Shown: positions 47,765 to 60,023, counted from the first letter of the stretch. The stretch: DNA of 64,000 nucleotides from Atherix ibis (GCA_958298945.1 OY282605.1:110976267-111040266); one strand, 5' to 3'. Numbers and translations: made by a program. The notes: a model not told the origin generated them from the sequence alone.

Positions 47765-50375
47765 AATTAATAGATTTTCAATTTCTTTAGCTGAATTTCT
47801 ATTTAGCTATTTGATAATACCTATGAAGATCATCATATCTAGTCAAATATAATGTAGCCAAAAGAATAACGTATGAAAAATAATCAAAACAGGAGAAAAT
47901 ATATCTATGGCGAAATTCATAATAATTTTTTTAGTATTCTATCGATTATAATATCATTGATTACCAAAAACCATAATTAGAGAAAAAAGGAGAAAATCCA
48001 ATATAATAATTGCTACAAAAAAATTCTACTTTTAAAGCTATTACATATTTATACATATGTTCATAAATTTGTGTTTTATATTAAAATTATTTTTCATTTT
48101 TCCTCACTATTAAATGTTTCGAATTAAGATACAAGGAAAAAATAAAAAAATAAAATAAACTATATTATTTGAGTATAAAATAGATAAAAGTATAATAAAG
48201 TATTTTGGGATAGAAATAAAAACCAGAGGAACAAAAGTAAAAAACAAAAAAGAAATTCTGTTATGTTCGTTAAAAGGTGTGTTATGTGTTCATAAAAAAT
48301 AATATCATAGTATAATCGTATAGTATTCAATTCCTTTAATTCGTATGTTAATAAGAAAATAAGGCTTCAAATTCCAAAAAAGGAAAGTAAACCATTTTCG
48401 TTTAATTAATAAATAATTCTATTTAAAGATTATTAATCAAATAACAGGAATATTTAATTAAATTATCCGAATAAATTTCATTATATATATATTACGTGAG
48501 TTAAAAATAGAGTTTTATTAGAAAAAAAGAATAAAAGTTTATCAATAGAAAATAAATAATATTCTTATAATTATATCCTGTCATATGCTGAATAGTATAC
48601 AATAATTAAGAGATTTTCAAATTGTGTTTGTTTGTGTATAAGTGTATCATAAAGAACATTTTCTAGATAATATATGAGAACGCGTTAAGGTAGGTTATTT
48701 ACTTAAATAATTTTTTTATAAAATTTGTGAAGATTCAAAAAAGAAGGCAAATGGTGTTATTAAGTGAGTTTTAGCATCATAAAATAATATAAAAATTGAA
48801 ATTTATTTAAATTTTTATTCATAGTAAATTTTTTCTCAACAATTTTGACATTATTATTAAAAGTACTTATACACATACTTATGTTATGATTTATTTCCGA
48901 TTTTCTGAAGAGCAATATTTCATTTATTGCTTTACTAAAAGGGAAATTATCTTATTTTGTTTCGTATACTCTCCAGGATATCAATTTAATATGAACTCAG
49001 ATTTGGGTGAATTGACCTACGAACGTTGGATATAGCAGTATTCCCCAGATCACTTTTCCAATATTTATTTGAATGGTTACCGAAAGGAATATTATTTATT
49101 GTGCGATACGAGTATAAAAGGACGGCTATGTCTTTATTATGAAAACATAAGTTGCCATAATTGTTAATTCTATTTTTAAAGGTTTAAAGAAAAGATCACT
49201 TATGTATTGTAACAAAATATATATTTTAAATTTTCAGAAAAAAATATCTAAATATTTATGATAAATAGAAACAAATATAATTTAAAGCACTAAAAAGTAT
49301 TTAAATGTACCACAGGACCTTTTTTTACGTTTATGGCTTATTGATCTGCTTATTATATAAAAATGGAGCCAACGGATAAAGGTGACAATCTAGATAGATT
49401 TTACGTTTTTGTAATCAAAGGATGATTAAATCACTTTTAAATATTTTCTTAAAATGCCCTACTTTAAATTTAAGTTACATTAAATATATTAAGAAGTTTT
49501 CCCTTATAAGAAAGACTTGGACACTAGAATTCCTTTTACCCAAAATTTTAAATTTTGCCAGTTTTATCTTTTAAGCAAATTTCAAGAAAAAATTTAAAAG
49601 TGATTTAATTTTGGTTTTTAGACAATTTCATCCTTTAAAAATAAAATTTACTTAGCCCATTAAAGTCAAAATTTTTACAAGTATTGGTTAAGTTTAATAG
49701 TTCTTTTGATCGCATTGAATATATTTGGAAAAAATAATCGATCTATAAATGGATTATTATATCAAAGTGAGAATTCACCATATCCATGGAAGGACTATTT
49801 TCACTTTTAAGAGTCTACAAATGAAATAATGGTCATGTTAAAAGTTCGCATAAATAGTTTAGTTATTACATAATTGATTCCATTTTTTAAACTCAGAGAT
49901 AGTATCATATTTTATGAACAACTAAAAATTACAATGTTCTTCATAGAATATTTGAAAACCTCTCCTATATGAAAAACGAGGGGATGAAGAAATATTATTC
50001 AATAAAGATAATACCATTTAATTTTTTATTATTTTAATGATATTTGCAACTCAATTTAAAATATGGAGATAAAAATATAGTTAATATTGAAATTAAGGAT
50101 CAGAATAAATAGAAAAGATGAATTGCCAACCTCAGAAGTTTTTCATATAGTATAAGTAGAAATGGATATACAATAATATGAACAACTTCGATCTTCCGTT
50201 GACAATTTACAAAACTAAAAACAAATTTAGTATTTAGTAAAAGAATTCCCACCTGATTTTTTGTTTATATTTTTAAAAAAAAATTAGTTTATATTTATTT
50301 ACTATTTAAGTATATATAATATATGATTAAAATTGGTGAATTATAAGTTGAAAAACGCAAGCGTATAATTTGGAT
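47765..50375. other. AT-rich DNA, no gene seen
   Basis: No coding remnant is recognised. A donor-like AAG/GTAGGT lies near 48684-48692, noted only because of the possible first exon upstream. Confidence 0.5.
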
Positions 50376-50380
50376 AAAAC

Positions 50381-50406
50381 AATAATAATAATAATAATAA
50401 TAATAA
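50381..50406. repeat. (AAT)n microsatellite
   Basis: About nine tandem AAT units, 24 bp before the hairpin at 50430. Confidence 0.95.
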
Positions 50407-50429
50407 AAAATATAAAATAAAAATGGTCT

Positions 50430-50503
50430 CACACTGCATTTAGAACTTAACGCAGGCTGCAGATGGACGATAGCAATCTACGCCAAGTTCTAAATGTAGT
50501 GTG
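50430..50503 (-). other. miRNA-precursor-like hairpin or MITE remnant
   Basis: Arms CACACTGCATTTAGAACTT (50430-50448) and AAGTTCTAAATGTAGTGTG (50485-50503) pair over 19 positions. The stem then continues for 12 more with mismatches, leaving a 12-nt loop; total 74 nt. All six differences between the arms are transitions. Four become G-U pairs if the minus strand is transcribed, against two on the plus strand, so a minus-strand RNA would fold better. Size and shape fit a microRNA precursor, but neither arm is a microRNA I recognise, and a short inverted-repeat element would look the same. Confidence 0.35.
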
Positions 50504-50509
50504 GATAAA

Positions 50510-51050
50510 TGTTCACTCTAACAAATCTAGGTGAATACGAATTTTCGTTTACGGGTTTTTATTTATTCGATTATACCAAAAAAAAAAAAAATTGTTTTTA
50601 ATTTACTTATAATCATAAAAATAATAACTAAATCGTACTTTAAATGCGAACACAGCATGGAAACATCAAACAGATTTGATTTGTGAATGTGTAACAATGT
50701 GGTTTTTTCTGTAATTTACTCATTAATTTTCTTATTATTAATTTTTTATTCTGAGTATATTTGTGTAAGGATAATTTTCCAATCCTTAATTTAATAATTA
50801 CTTTTTATTGTATTGAAAATGTGTAGTTAATTTTAATAATTATTTTTTTGTTTGTTTTTATAAATACAACAAACTGTCTTTTAGCATAGTAGACAGACAT
50901 GCTCCAAAGATCGTGTAAGATGCAAAAAATAACTATATGCTGTTCTAAAAAATAACATAGAAATATTTTAGTCCTAAGGTTTACATATATAAAAAAAAAT
51001 TATATTCATAGCGTTTTTGTTTATTTGTTTTATAGAAAAGTAGAAATAAG
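50510..51050. other. AT-rich DNA, no gene seen
   Basis: Nothing recognised between the hairpin and the Tc1-like relic. Confidence 0.55.
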
Positions 51051-51060
51051 CTATTAAAAA

Positions 51061-51600
51061 TGCCAAAAAGTAGATAATTAAGTTCAGAAGTAAGGAAGCG
51101 GTAATAATTTGTGGAAGAAAACGGGTTATGACTTTTTAAGAAGATCAGCAAATGGTAAGATTAGTTAAAATTAGCCCTCAAATAACGACCAAAAATATCA
51201 TAAATGAGATAAATTTATCGAGAGATATTAAATTTAGTCGCACATTAATGGTCCGATAGGTTAAAGAAACAAATATGAGCCTATATTACGAGTAATATGA
51301 AGAAGCCTACAATATCGGCGAAATTTATAAATGGAAGGATGAAATTTGCTGGAGCAAATCCTCATACTTTTGGTGGAATATTTTATGGATTGATGAATCA
51401 TCATTTTCTTTAGACAGATCGTATGGAAACGGGGTCTATTACTCTTCACCAAATGAAAAATAGAAGCGAAAAGGTGTAGTACCTGTTCGAAGCCAAAACG
51501 GTAGAAAAATAATGATTAGAAGATGTCTGCCACATAAAAATGTTGGTCCTATCGAAAAGCTGTCTGAAAAAGTCATAATTAAAATTCATATGTTTAGTTA
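51061..51600 (+). pseudogene. Tc1-like transposase relic
   Basis: The start ATG at 51061 is followed by MPKS, a stop, then LSSEVRK. Frame changes then give SPQITTKNIINEINLSRDI and FSRTLMVR, which fit the paired-type DNA-binding domain of Tc1-like transposases. KKPTISAKFINGRMKFAGAN is the linker (K-K-P-x-L-S-x-K-x-I-x-x-R-x-K-F-A). WIDESSFSLDRSYGNGVYYS carries the first catalytic Asp (codon 51392-51394, W-S-D-E-S type). GVVPVRSQNGRKIMIR and NVGPIEKL match the V-M-V-W-G-C and G-x-G-x-L blocks. The second and third catalytic blocks are not found. Stops and frameshifts throughout; no terminal repeats identified. Confidence 0.7.
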
Positions 51601-51609
51601 AGTTTCCAT

Positions 51610-52025
51610 ATGACACCGTGAAAACTTAAAATGTTTTATTTTTTTATAAAATGATTAAGGAAATTGTGTTACAACAAATAATTTATGGAAAAAGTATTTG
51701 TGTTTTTTGGGCCGTGTTATTTAAAGATCGGTTAAAAAAAGTCCTTGCCAACAAAAAATTCCTCAGATTTGTATGCATCGAAATATCACAGTACAAAGAC
51801 TCTTCTGTATTATTTGACTAATTCCTTTTAATATTAAGAAGAATAAGTAGATGCTTTTAAATATTAAAAGCACTCTTTCAAAATACGACTGCAAAAATAT
51901 TAACTTTCAAGAAATGGTTTGGTAATTATTTTTTTTAATAATATTTTTTTGTTTAATATTTTATATACAACAACAAATATACTGCAACAAGCAGATATAT
52001 ATTATAAATAAATTTACAATATCGT
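51610..52025. other. AT-rich DNA, no gene seen
   Basis: No further Tc1-like motif or other coding remnant is recognised. Confidence 0.5.
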
Positions 52026-52029
52026 GAAG

Positions 52030-52540
52030 CAATGAAATCGAAGTGCATACCAATCGGCGAGAGTAGAAAGATTCTAATATAACTCGAGGACACTGTCACT
52101 TTATTCTCCGATGAGTGTTTTTAGGGAGACTTATACGTGAAAGTTCATTTACGAGTTGGTAATGATGATAGGGTAAACGTAAGTGAAATTTTGGGTGGCG
52201 GGAAATTTACAGGTCCTGAGAAAAGGGAACATTAAGATCACGATATATTAAATTATTCCAAACATACAAGGAGGCACCAGAAATTTTACGGAGGACCTTA
52301 AGGGCTCTGGATGCGATAAGGAACGCATTTTAGTATATTGTAGAATCACATTGCGATTAAGGTATGACGAGGTAGGTGAGGTGGCTTATGGCAAAGAGTA
52401 ACAGTAATGTGAGAACTTATTAGAAGTTATGTCAGGATTCGTATGGGTAGTGGTAAGTATGGCCGTATCATCTGCATAAGTGGCAACAATAGTCTTAGAG
52501 TAAGATGGGGATTCTGTATTATCTACCACTTGGAAATGAA
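52030..52540 (-). pseudogene. Jockey-type reverse transcriptase relic with YADD box
   Basis: The minus strand reads SYSKTIVATYADDTAILTTT at about 52455-52502, with the catalytic YADD at codons 52478-52467. The context (I-A-T-F/Y-A-D-D-T-A-I/L-L) is that of Jockey-group polymerases. Upstream on the minus strand the sequence begins near 52540; downstream toward 52030 only faint similarity remains, with several stops. GC is higher than the flanks over the whole stretch. It points away from the fragment at 52573, which is on the other strand. Confidence 0.65.
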
Positions 52541-52572
52541 ATAATCTTTCCTCACTTCCTTTATATTCTAAG

Positions 52573-52644
52573 AAAATTATTCCTGATCAACGGTTTGGCT
52601 TCCGATCTGAATACTCCACAATCTAGCAATGTCATAGCGTAGAG
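52573..52644 (+). pseudogene. Reverse transcriptase fragment, motif 1 region
   Basis: One frame reads KIIPDQRFGFRSEYSTI, a stop, then QCHSV. This fits the N-terminal polymerase motif of Jockey-type elements (I-P-x-H-Q-F-G-F-R-x-x-H-S-T-x-x-Q). It is only about 24 codons long and lies 33 bp from, and in opposite orientation to, the YADD fragment. Confidence 0.6.
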
Positions 52645-52664
52645 GATTCTACGCTATGGCATTG
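52627..52664. repeat. 17-bp hairpin at the end of the RT fragment
   Basis: CAATGTCATAGCGTAGA (52627-52643) pairs with TCTACGCTATGGCATTG (52648-52664) at 16 of 17 positions, with loop GGAT. It overlaps the last codons of the plus-strand fragment, so sequence of this fragment was copied back in inverted form. Confidence 0.85.
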
Positions 52665-52669
52665 GTAGA

Positions 52670-55600
52670 GTGTAGACGGTTCATATCAGAAGTCAAGTTA
52701 GTTATCAGTAATAATTTTTTTATTATCTAGCCACTATTGGAGTTGTTTTAATAGAAGTTTAGCAAAAATTTTAAAAAGCGTGCTATAGGTCTATAGGGAG
52801 ATATAACATTCAAAATGGTTTATTTGGTTTATAGATAATTTAAATAACTAAAATAATTTTTTTAGCTATAACAATTTATTTAGGTGTTTAGTAAATTTAA
52901 ATATTTTATGCTTTGTTCAAATAATTTGTATTAAAGAAAAGTTGCAATCAGTAGTCGAAGCTAAGCTAATCGAGATAAATACTTGCTTATAAGACTTATT
53001 ATTTTAATTTTATCATTAAAAATGTAAATAAAATATATTTTTAATGATGAAATGAAAATAAAATCAAAAATAGGGTATCATAAGTATATTCTTAAAAACA
53101 AGAAAATATTTGAGAACTTGCCATGTTAAAGTAAATTGCATATAAAAATATCTTGGACAATGACCACTTTTATTAAAGACACCTACAGATGTGTAAAATG
53201 TTAAAGAAAAACTGATTAGTGAAAAGAATAGAATGGTTCTCAGATGAAATGAGACAATAATTATATGAATTATAATTGAAAGTATAAAAATGAATTTGGT
53301 CATTTAGATTAGATTAAAAATTAGTTATTGTTAAAAATTAAAAAAAAAACCCATTACATATAATAACGGAACATATGTTTTAAAATTAAATAAAATCATG
53401 TATTTTTTAAAAGGATTCTTTATCAGGAAATGTTCTTTTTAAAACCAAAATTATAATATAATATACAATATGAAAATTGAAAAAAAAATTAAATAATACC
53501 ACCCGAAAATATAGAATAACAATTTTCTTATACTCGTACAAATAATTTACATAAAATACTGTACAATTTATTTTTGCTACATGGAAAACCTGCAAATGTT
53601 TATGCATATACGTGTACTTATGTACATACACATATGTGTTAATATGCATATTTTGCAGAAGTTTATTGTTATATTATAAAAATATTAGATATGCTCGCAT
53701 AATATTTATCTTATCTGTGGGCTTTATCAATATTTACATTATCAAAATATACAATTTAATTAAAAATATATATATGCACACACACAAGCTGAAGGAAACC
53801 AATAATAAGAAATAATAATAATATAGTTGTATTTCAACAAAAAATTAAAAGAACACGTTTTGCATAAAAATTTGTATCTAAACGGAATATATACATGTGG
53901 GGGAGAAGCGACTGTTTTTATTTGAAGATTTTCTGTAATTTTTTTACTAGATTCGAAAAAAAATTGTTTGTTGTTTTGTTGTATGTTTTTATATCTTTCA
54001 ATTTTCTACAGTTTTTTTCTATTTCTTATAATTTTCTTAAAAATTTGCTTCACTTAGTTTTTGTTTTCTTTTTTTTGGTTAATAATTGTAAATTTTTACG
54101 TTTATTGAATAATAAATGTTAAAAGGATTTCTAATACCATCCACAGAAAATGATAGAATAATCGCAAGAGTTTTTTTCATTAAATGTAGAAGACAGAGAA
54201 CATTTGGAAGTCATGTTGGAGATACTCGTAGAATCAGTTACAAACATTGTGGAAAATAAATATTTTGTATGGTAAAAAAGCGAATATGCAACGAAAATAA
54301 AAACAAATCCTACTTAGGGCAAGCAAAGAATATGGATTTTTTTTCTTAAAGTTGTAATGGAGATAAAATGGGGAGCATTAAATTTTCTTTTCTCAGCTCG
54401 TATTTTATTTGCTGATAGCTTCTTTACCACATCGATGGATACACTCGTAAAATGTTAAGAAAAACGCCTTCAAGATCATGAAATATTTAAATTCAAAACA
54501 ATTTACTTACACAATGGTAAATCAATTTAAATTTGTGGGTGGAAAAATTGTATCCCAAAAAATCGACTGAACGATTTTAGGATAGTCGTGCGCCATTTGT
54601 ACAGCTAATACAAGCGGTTGGTAGTGAGCTTATATTATTCAGTAAATAAATAATTTTTGGTTATTTATATTTCGAATTTAATGTGGGTGTTTGTATAGTA
54701 GTGCAAAATATTTTGAAGTATACAGCAAGATTGATGTGTGTGTGTATTTCAGTTATATTTGATATCAAATTTCACCGGAAACCAAGCATATTAGTAATGA
54801 AGAAATGGAAAAATTCCTTTTTGGAATACATCAACGTATTTATTTTGCAACAAACTTAAGAAGGATACATTTCTATTAAACGTCCTTTAATGTTAATAAT
54901 TTAGAATAAAGAGGGGAGATTCTTATAAATCAGATCCAAGCAAGCAAGAGGCAACAAAAAAGGAGACAAAAATAGTAAATTAAATTAAGAAAAGAGCAAA
55001 AAAATATTAAATACAAAGAAAGTAAAAGAAACCACATCAAAAGTGTTACTAAGATGATAACCAGAAAAGATAAAAGAAAGAGTAGAAAACCCATAAAAGT
55101 GGAAAAAATTTTATGTAACCATATTTCTACTGAGAATAAGTTTAACAATTCATGCAGAATTGATGGAAATAGAAGAAGGCTACCTTCATCTTCCTCGTAT
55201 AGCTTCACTTATACGTACGTATACTTGTACAATGTTCGTAGTGGAAATGCAAAATAACTGCTTGAAAATTTAATTTGATTGATTGGCTTACCTGAGTTGG
55301 AAAATTTTCACCATAAAGTAAACTTTCTCATCCGGAAAAATGGGTAATTTTTTTAAATAAAATTACTTAGATTGTAAAACATTTTCACGTTATCAACTTT
55401 GATTAATTACTATTCGTTTATACGGGTATATTACGAAATAAATTGATGAATTTCTATATTTACTTTTTTTTAAAGCTTGTTTATATTAGAAATGGATGAG
55501 TTGAAGTTTTTTTTGTGGATTCTTTCATGTACTTGTAGAATGTATATTTGCGGGTTATTTTGTGTGGTTACGGACGGACAGACAATGTGGTAAGAATATT

Positions 55601-57000
55601 TTTAGTTTGTGTAAATAAATAAAAGTTTATTTAGAAGTTAGTTAAATTATATATTGTACTAATAAAGCCAAATATTCTTTCCTATTAAAGTCTTAAGAAA
55701 ACGGTTTTTACTATTCTCGATCGCATTTTTGGATGAGGTAACGATTAGTGACCTATTTTTTTTCAGGACTCTTGGGTGTCTTTCAAATTGGTAATTAGCA
55801 AATATACATTTGTGAGGCACTTATGACGGCACTACCGAGAACACTACCACATTTTTATTTAGTTCCATATGTTCTCATAGACCACAAAAAAACGTGTTGA
55901 CATAGACCATAATTAATGTATTAAGTTTTCTTCCATAAATTTAAATGGGTTCCCTTCCAGTAATATCCTTTCTTTTAATTGGGAAAAATTAAGTCACCAA
56001 AATAATTAAAGACGGCGTGGATGGATCGTACAAATGGAGCCTCTCTCTTTCCATTACCGTAATAAGCTAGTTTATAAGTAAGCCAGCAACTCACTCGTCC
56101 TCTAAGTAAAAAAAATTTTTTTCTCGGTTTTATCTCTTTTTGGTTTCACGTCTTTCCGCTGTTCCCTCCATCTCAAGAGCTGTTGTAATTCATAAACATT
56201 ATTGATACATCACTTTCTTAGATAAAACACTCAACTTATAAGTCCAAATGGGCTTTAAAGCTGTACAGAGCATTTTGATAATTCAGTAATCTGAGTAGTC
56301 TCACTACTGAATTGTGTTTTAGTATTAGTTAAATGAGTTTATAGTAAATATTATCATAAACTTGGTTATAAATTTATTGGTTTTTAATCTTTCTGCCAAC
56401 GGAAACTTCTTACATCTTCTTGTAAATGAAAACGCATGACCAAACCTTCATATATTTTTTTAATTTTTCGAGAAATTACTTTTTTTTTTAAATTATGGTT
56501 TTATATTGTGTGTTATTTTACGCTAAAAAATATAAAAATTTCATCAAATGGCACTATTCTTGCTGTAGATACGCGACCTCAGTTTCTTTACTATCTACTA
56601 CATTTTTTAGACCTCCTTAAAACAATTTGATTTCATTATCATCACTAAAATTGTCGCTTTAAAAAAAATCGATTAAATTCACAAAAATTATCTCTGAAAA
56701 AATGGTGAATTTGCATACAAAATCCTGACCCTAAGTAATTAGCAAACAGTTACTAAGTGAAAAAAATATATGCTGCCGAGAACAAATAACTGATAATACC
56801 ATAAAAAATTGTTGCTGATTTATACTTATTATTATTTTTATGAAAAATGATTATATTTAACTTAAAAAATAATTGTTTTGTTTTAAAAATAAAAATTATT
56901 ACATTTGCCTATCGCAGAAAAAAAGCGGATCACCATTTGCCACTCAATAAACCGCTCCTAGCTATGAGACTCAAAAAGCATTTCTATTGATATGGTCAGA
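52670..57000. other. 4.3 kb of AT-rich DNA without recognised genes
   Basis: No coding remnant is recognised. A strongly purine-rich tract on the plus strand spans about 54910-55110. Frames at 53407-53649, 53895-54122 and 54930-55208 are low-complexity and judged non-coding. Confidence 0.5.
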
Positions 57001-57005
57001 CCTTG

Positions 57006-57115
57006 ATATTTACCTTTATAAATACATTCACAAATATTTTTTACGACTAAAAAAAATATACATTCACAAATATTTATAAAAAATATTTACCTTTATAAAT
57101 ACATTCACAAATATT
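57006..57115. repeat. 33-bp direct repeat with a partial third copy
   Basis: The 33-bp stretch beginning ATATTTACCTTTATAAATAC is identical at 57006-57038 and 57083-57115. An 18-bp part (ATACATTCACAAATATTT) also occurs between them at about 57058. This is a local tandem-type duplication, recent because the long copies are identical. Confidence 0.9.
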
Positions 57116-57119
57116 CTTG

Positions 57120-58963
57120 ATGGACGATTGTTTTAGCACTTCTTAGAATTTCATAATTTTTCAAATTTTTTTATAAATAGAAGTTATTATAAAAATATTA
57201 TTGGTAATACGAGTATCCTAATTGAAGTAAATTTGTTCAGCTATAATAAATTGTAAGACGTTAAAAAAGCTTAGAAATTTTTCGAATTCGCCATATTGAC
57301 AAGACCATCTGAAAACCTTCTTGCCTAGGTTGGGTATTCCGTTTCTATTTACTTACTACATTTACATTAATTACTTCTAATAATTATTTATTGGTCTTTA
57401 CCAAATTCGAATAAAAGTTGATTAATAAATAGGAAATTTTTGAATATTTCAAACGCATATTGACTTTTAATGGATGTTTTCGTGATCTATAATAGTGCAT
57501 GCATAATTTTCGGTTAGTTTAACTTTATTCCATAGTTTTACACACATTTTAATACTGACACTGATAATTTATTGCTTGTTTCTATTTGAATACTAAATAG
57601 AGTATTTTCGTGCGTGTATTGATTATTAAACATATTCGAATAAAGTAAATAGTATAGTTCGTATTAATGAAGCCGATGGACTAACTGTGGTTGATGCAAA
57701 TCTGAATAGTAAATTACTAGTGAAGGGTGGTGGTAGTAAATAAAATTTTATTTTGAAACTGATGAACATTCGAATGTATAAACAAATAAAAATCAGAGGT
57801 CATGTTGTACTTGTGTATGTGAAATATGGTTTTATACGGAAATGAACTCTCGCTTACGAATATTTACATATTGGAAAATTATTTATTGTGTAATTTGTGT
57901 TTATAAATATTCATTTATATGACTATGTCGTATCAGAAATCCTACTAGATTCGATTGGCTAATCTTATTTGATATTCATGCTTGGTTTTCACGATAGTTG
58001 GTGGGGTGAATTTAGACGAACAAGGATCAGCCAAAATTTGCAGACGCACCGAATTCATTCATCGTTTGTACATATTATTGTACTATCAAAATGGCAGACA
58101 TTATTCATTTCATGTTAGCGTTAAATCGAGTTTTGGTACCCTTTCACCTATTTCTATTCACCTCTCAAAAAAAAAAACTACCACCAATAAGGAAGTGTAG
58201 TCTGAGTAGAAGAAATATTACGCCCAATAAGTTTTGACAGGATTAAGTTCCATTACTGTTCTTTGAGAATTTGCAAATAAAGTACATAAACAAAGTTTAT
58301 GTTACTGCCATGCACATATAAATTGTATCGACTTGGATTATTTTGGCTGACGGTTACACAAAAATATGGTAACGTATGTACGTGATGGAAATTTAATTAG
58401 TTAGAGACATGGTCACCTACTACTGTTGACAGTAACTATTATTGGTATTAGTCTCATCTGCAAGCTAAAGTTTATAATCAATAAAATGAGTGTCGATATC
58501 CTGCTGCGGTTGAATTTGGAATTACGAAATAGTTTCGTTTAAGCACGTACTGCCGAAATTATTTGCAATTGTCGAATATAGTCCAAAGTTTGACTATACT
58601 AATATTTGCTAAATTGTAGTTAGAAGGCTTAGTTGTTTACAAGGAGATGCTATTTTATGATACCGGTTTTCTGATGGTATTGAAGCTCTTCTATTATAAA
58701 CGTTTAGTTTGAGACAATATTTCTCTGTAGAAAACTGAGTTTTTACTTGCATATGGAAATATCCCCGTAATTGCTACTTAAGAAACTGCTGGTGGTCTTT
58801 CAGAGCGTAACAAACACAAAAACCTTTTGAAATTGAAAATTCACTAGAAAATTTCAAAAATCGTTTAAGAAAATATTTGAATTTATTCTAATAAAAATAA
58901 GATCGGAGTCAGTGAATAGTTTATAAACGACTGATTATAGTTTTTGTAGCAATTAGCATAAAG
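57120..58963. other. AT-rich DNA, no recognised gene
   Basis: A GC-richer 72-codon frame at 57982-58200 matches nothing I know. Short imperfect palindromes occur near 58425 and 58575. No coding remnant is recognised. Confidence 0.5.
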
Positions 58964-58965
58964 TA

Positions 58966-60023
58966 CCAGGTGTATAAGCTTGAATCTGTTTGGTCATAGA
59001 TGGCGTGAGTGAGCGTATTAAGCTACCATGGGCACGCCTTCCCTTTTGTTATGAGTTTGACATATGTCAACATTAATTAGTACACATTGTCAGAAATTTC
59101 GTACAACAACATACATTTTTCCTTTGGTAATCATGTCTAGTTTTGTGCCAGAAAAAGAGCATATGCGAGAAGCTCTGCTTTTCTGCTTCAATTTAAAGAA
59201 ATCGGCTGCCGAATCGCAACGAATGCTTATGGAGGCCTATGGTGACAGTGCTTTATCGGAAACAACGTGCCGAGATTGGTTTTGTCGGTTCAAAGACGGC
59301 AATTTTGACTTGTGGGATAATAAGCGTGAAAATCGGCCTAGGAAGGTTGAGGACCATCAATTGCAGGCTCTTTTGGACGAAGACGATACCCAATCGCAAA
59401 AAATGCTCGCGGAGCAATTAGGTGTTACTCAACCAGCCATTTCCATACGTCTGAGTGCTATGGGAAGATTGGAAAGATCGGAAAATGGGTGCCGCATGAA
59501 TTGAACGATAGGCAGATGCAGCGACGCTAAAACACATGCGAAATCTTGCTCGCCAGACAAAAAAGAAAGTCGTTCCTGCATCGGATTGTGACAGGCGATG
59601 AAAAGTGGATATATTTCGAGAATCCTAAACGCAAGAAATTGTGGGTTGATCCCTGCCAACCATCAACGTCTTCCCCAAGACCAAATCGCTTCGGGCGGAA
59701 GACGATGCTGTGCGTTTGGTGGAATCCGCACGGTCTCGTCTACTATGAGATGCTGAAACCTGGTGAAACTGTCAATGCCCACCGCTACCACCAACAACTG
59801 ATCAAATTGCACCGTGCACTGCGTAAAAAAAAGGACGGATTATCAGAAAAGACATGACAAGCTGATTTTCCTCCACGACAACGCACCATCGCACACGTCA
59901 AAAATGGTCCGAAACTACTTGGAGACACTCAACTGGGTGGTGCTAACCCACCCCGCTTATTCACCAGACCTAGCCCCGTCCGCCTACCACCTGTTTTCGT
60001 CGATGGGCCACGCTTATACACCC
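58966..60023 (+). mobile_element. Mauritiana-like mariner, 3'-deleted
   Basis: After TA at 58964-58965 the left end reads CCAGGTGTATAAGCTTGAAT. At the right, GCTTATACACC (60013-60023) is the inner part of the same repeat, inverted, but the outermost bases have changed (CTATA instead of TGGTA). The coding sequence runs directly into this right end after SSMGHA, so the last roughly 60 codons and the 3' untranslated region were deleted internally. The CCAGGTGTA tip and the protein sequence are of the mauritiana type. A solo copy of the left end lies at 12259. Confidence 0.9.
59133..60010 (+). pseudogene. Mauritiana-like mariner transposase, frameshifted
   Basis: The start is the ATG at 59133 (MSSFVPEKEHMREALLFCFN), preferred over the in-frame ATG at 59064 because it matches the family N terminus. 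KKSAAESQRMLMEAYGDSAL and LQALLDEDDTQSQKMLAEQL, LGVTQPAISIRLSAMG cover both DNA-binding motifs. A frameshift follows near 59475 and a TAA near 59528 (Lys expected). KRKSFLHRIVTGDEKWIYFE has the first Asp (codon 59597-59599). A one-base insertion in an A-run near 59830 shifts the frame again. FLHDNAPSHTSKMVRNYLET has the second Asp (59877-59879). The third, in SPDLAPS-x-YHLF, is Ala (59982-59984; GAC to GCC), 105 nt on. The C terminus is deleted. Confidence 0.9.
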
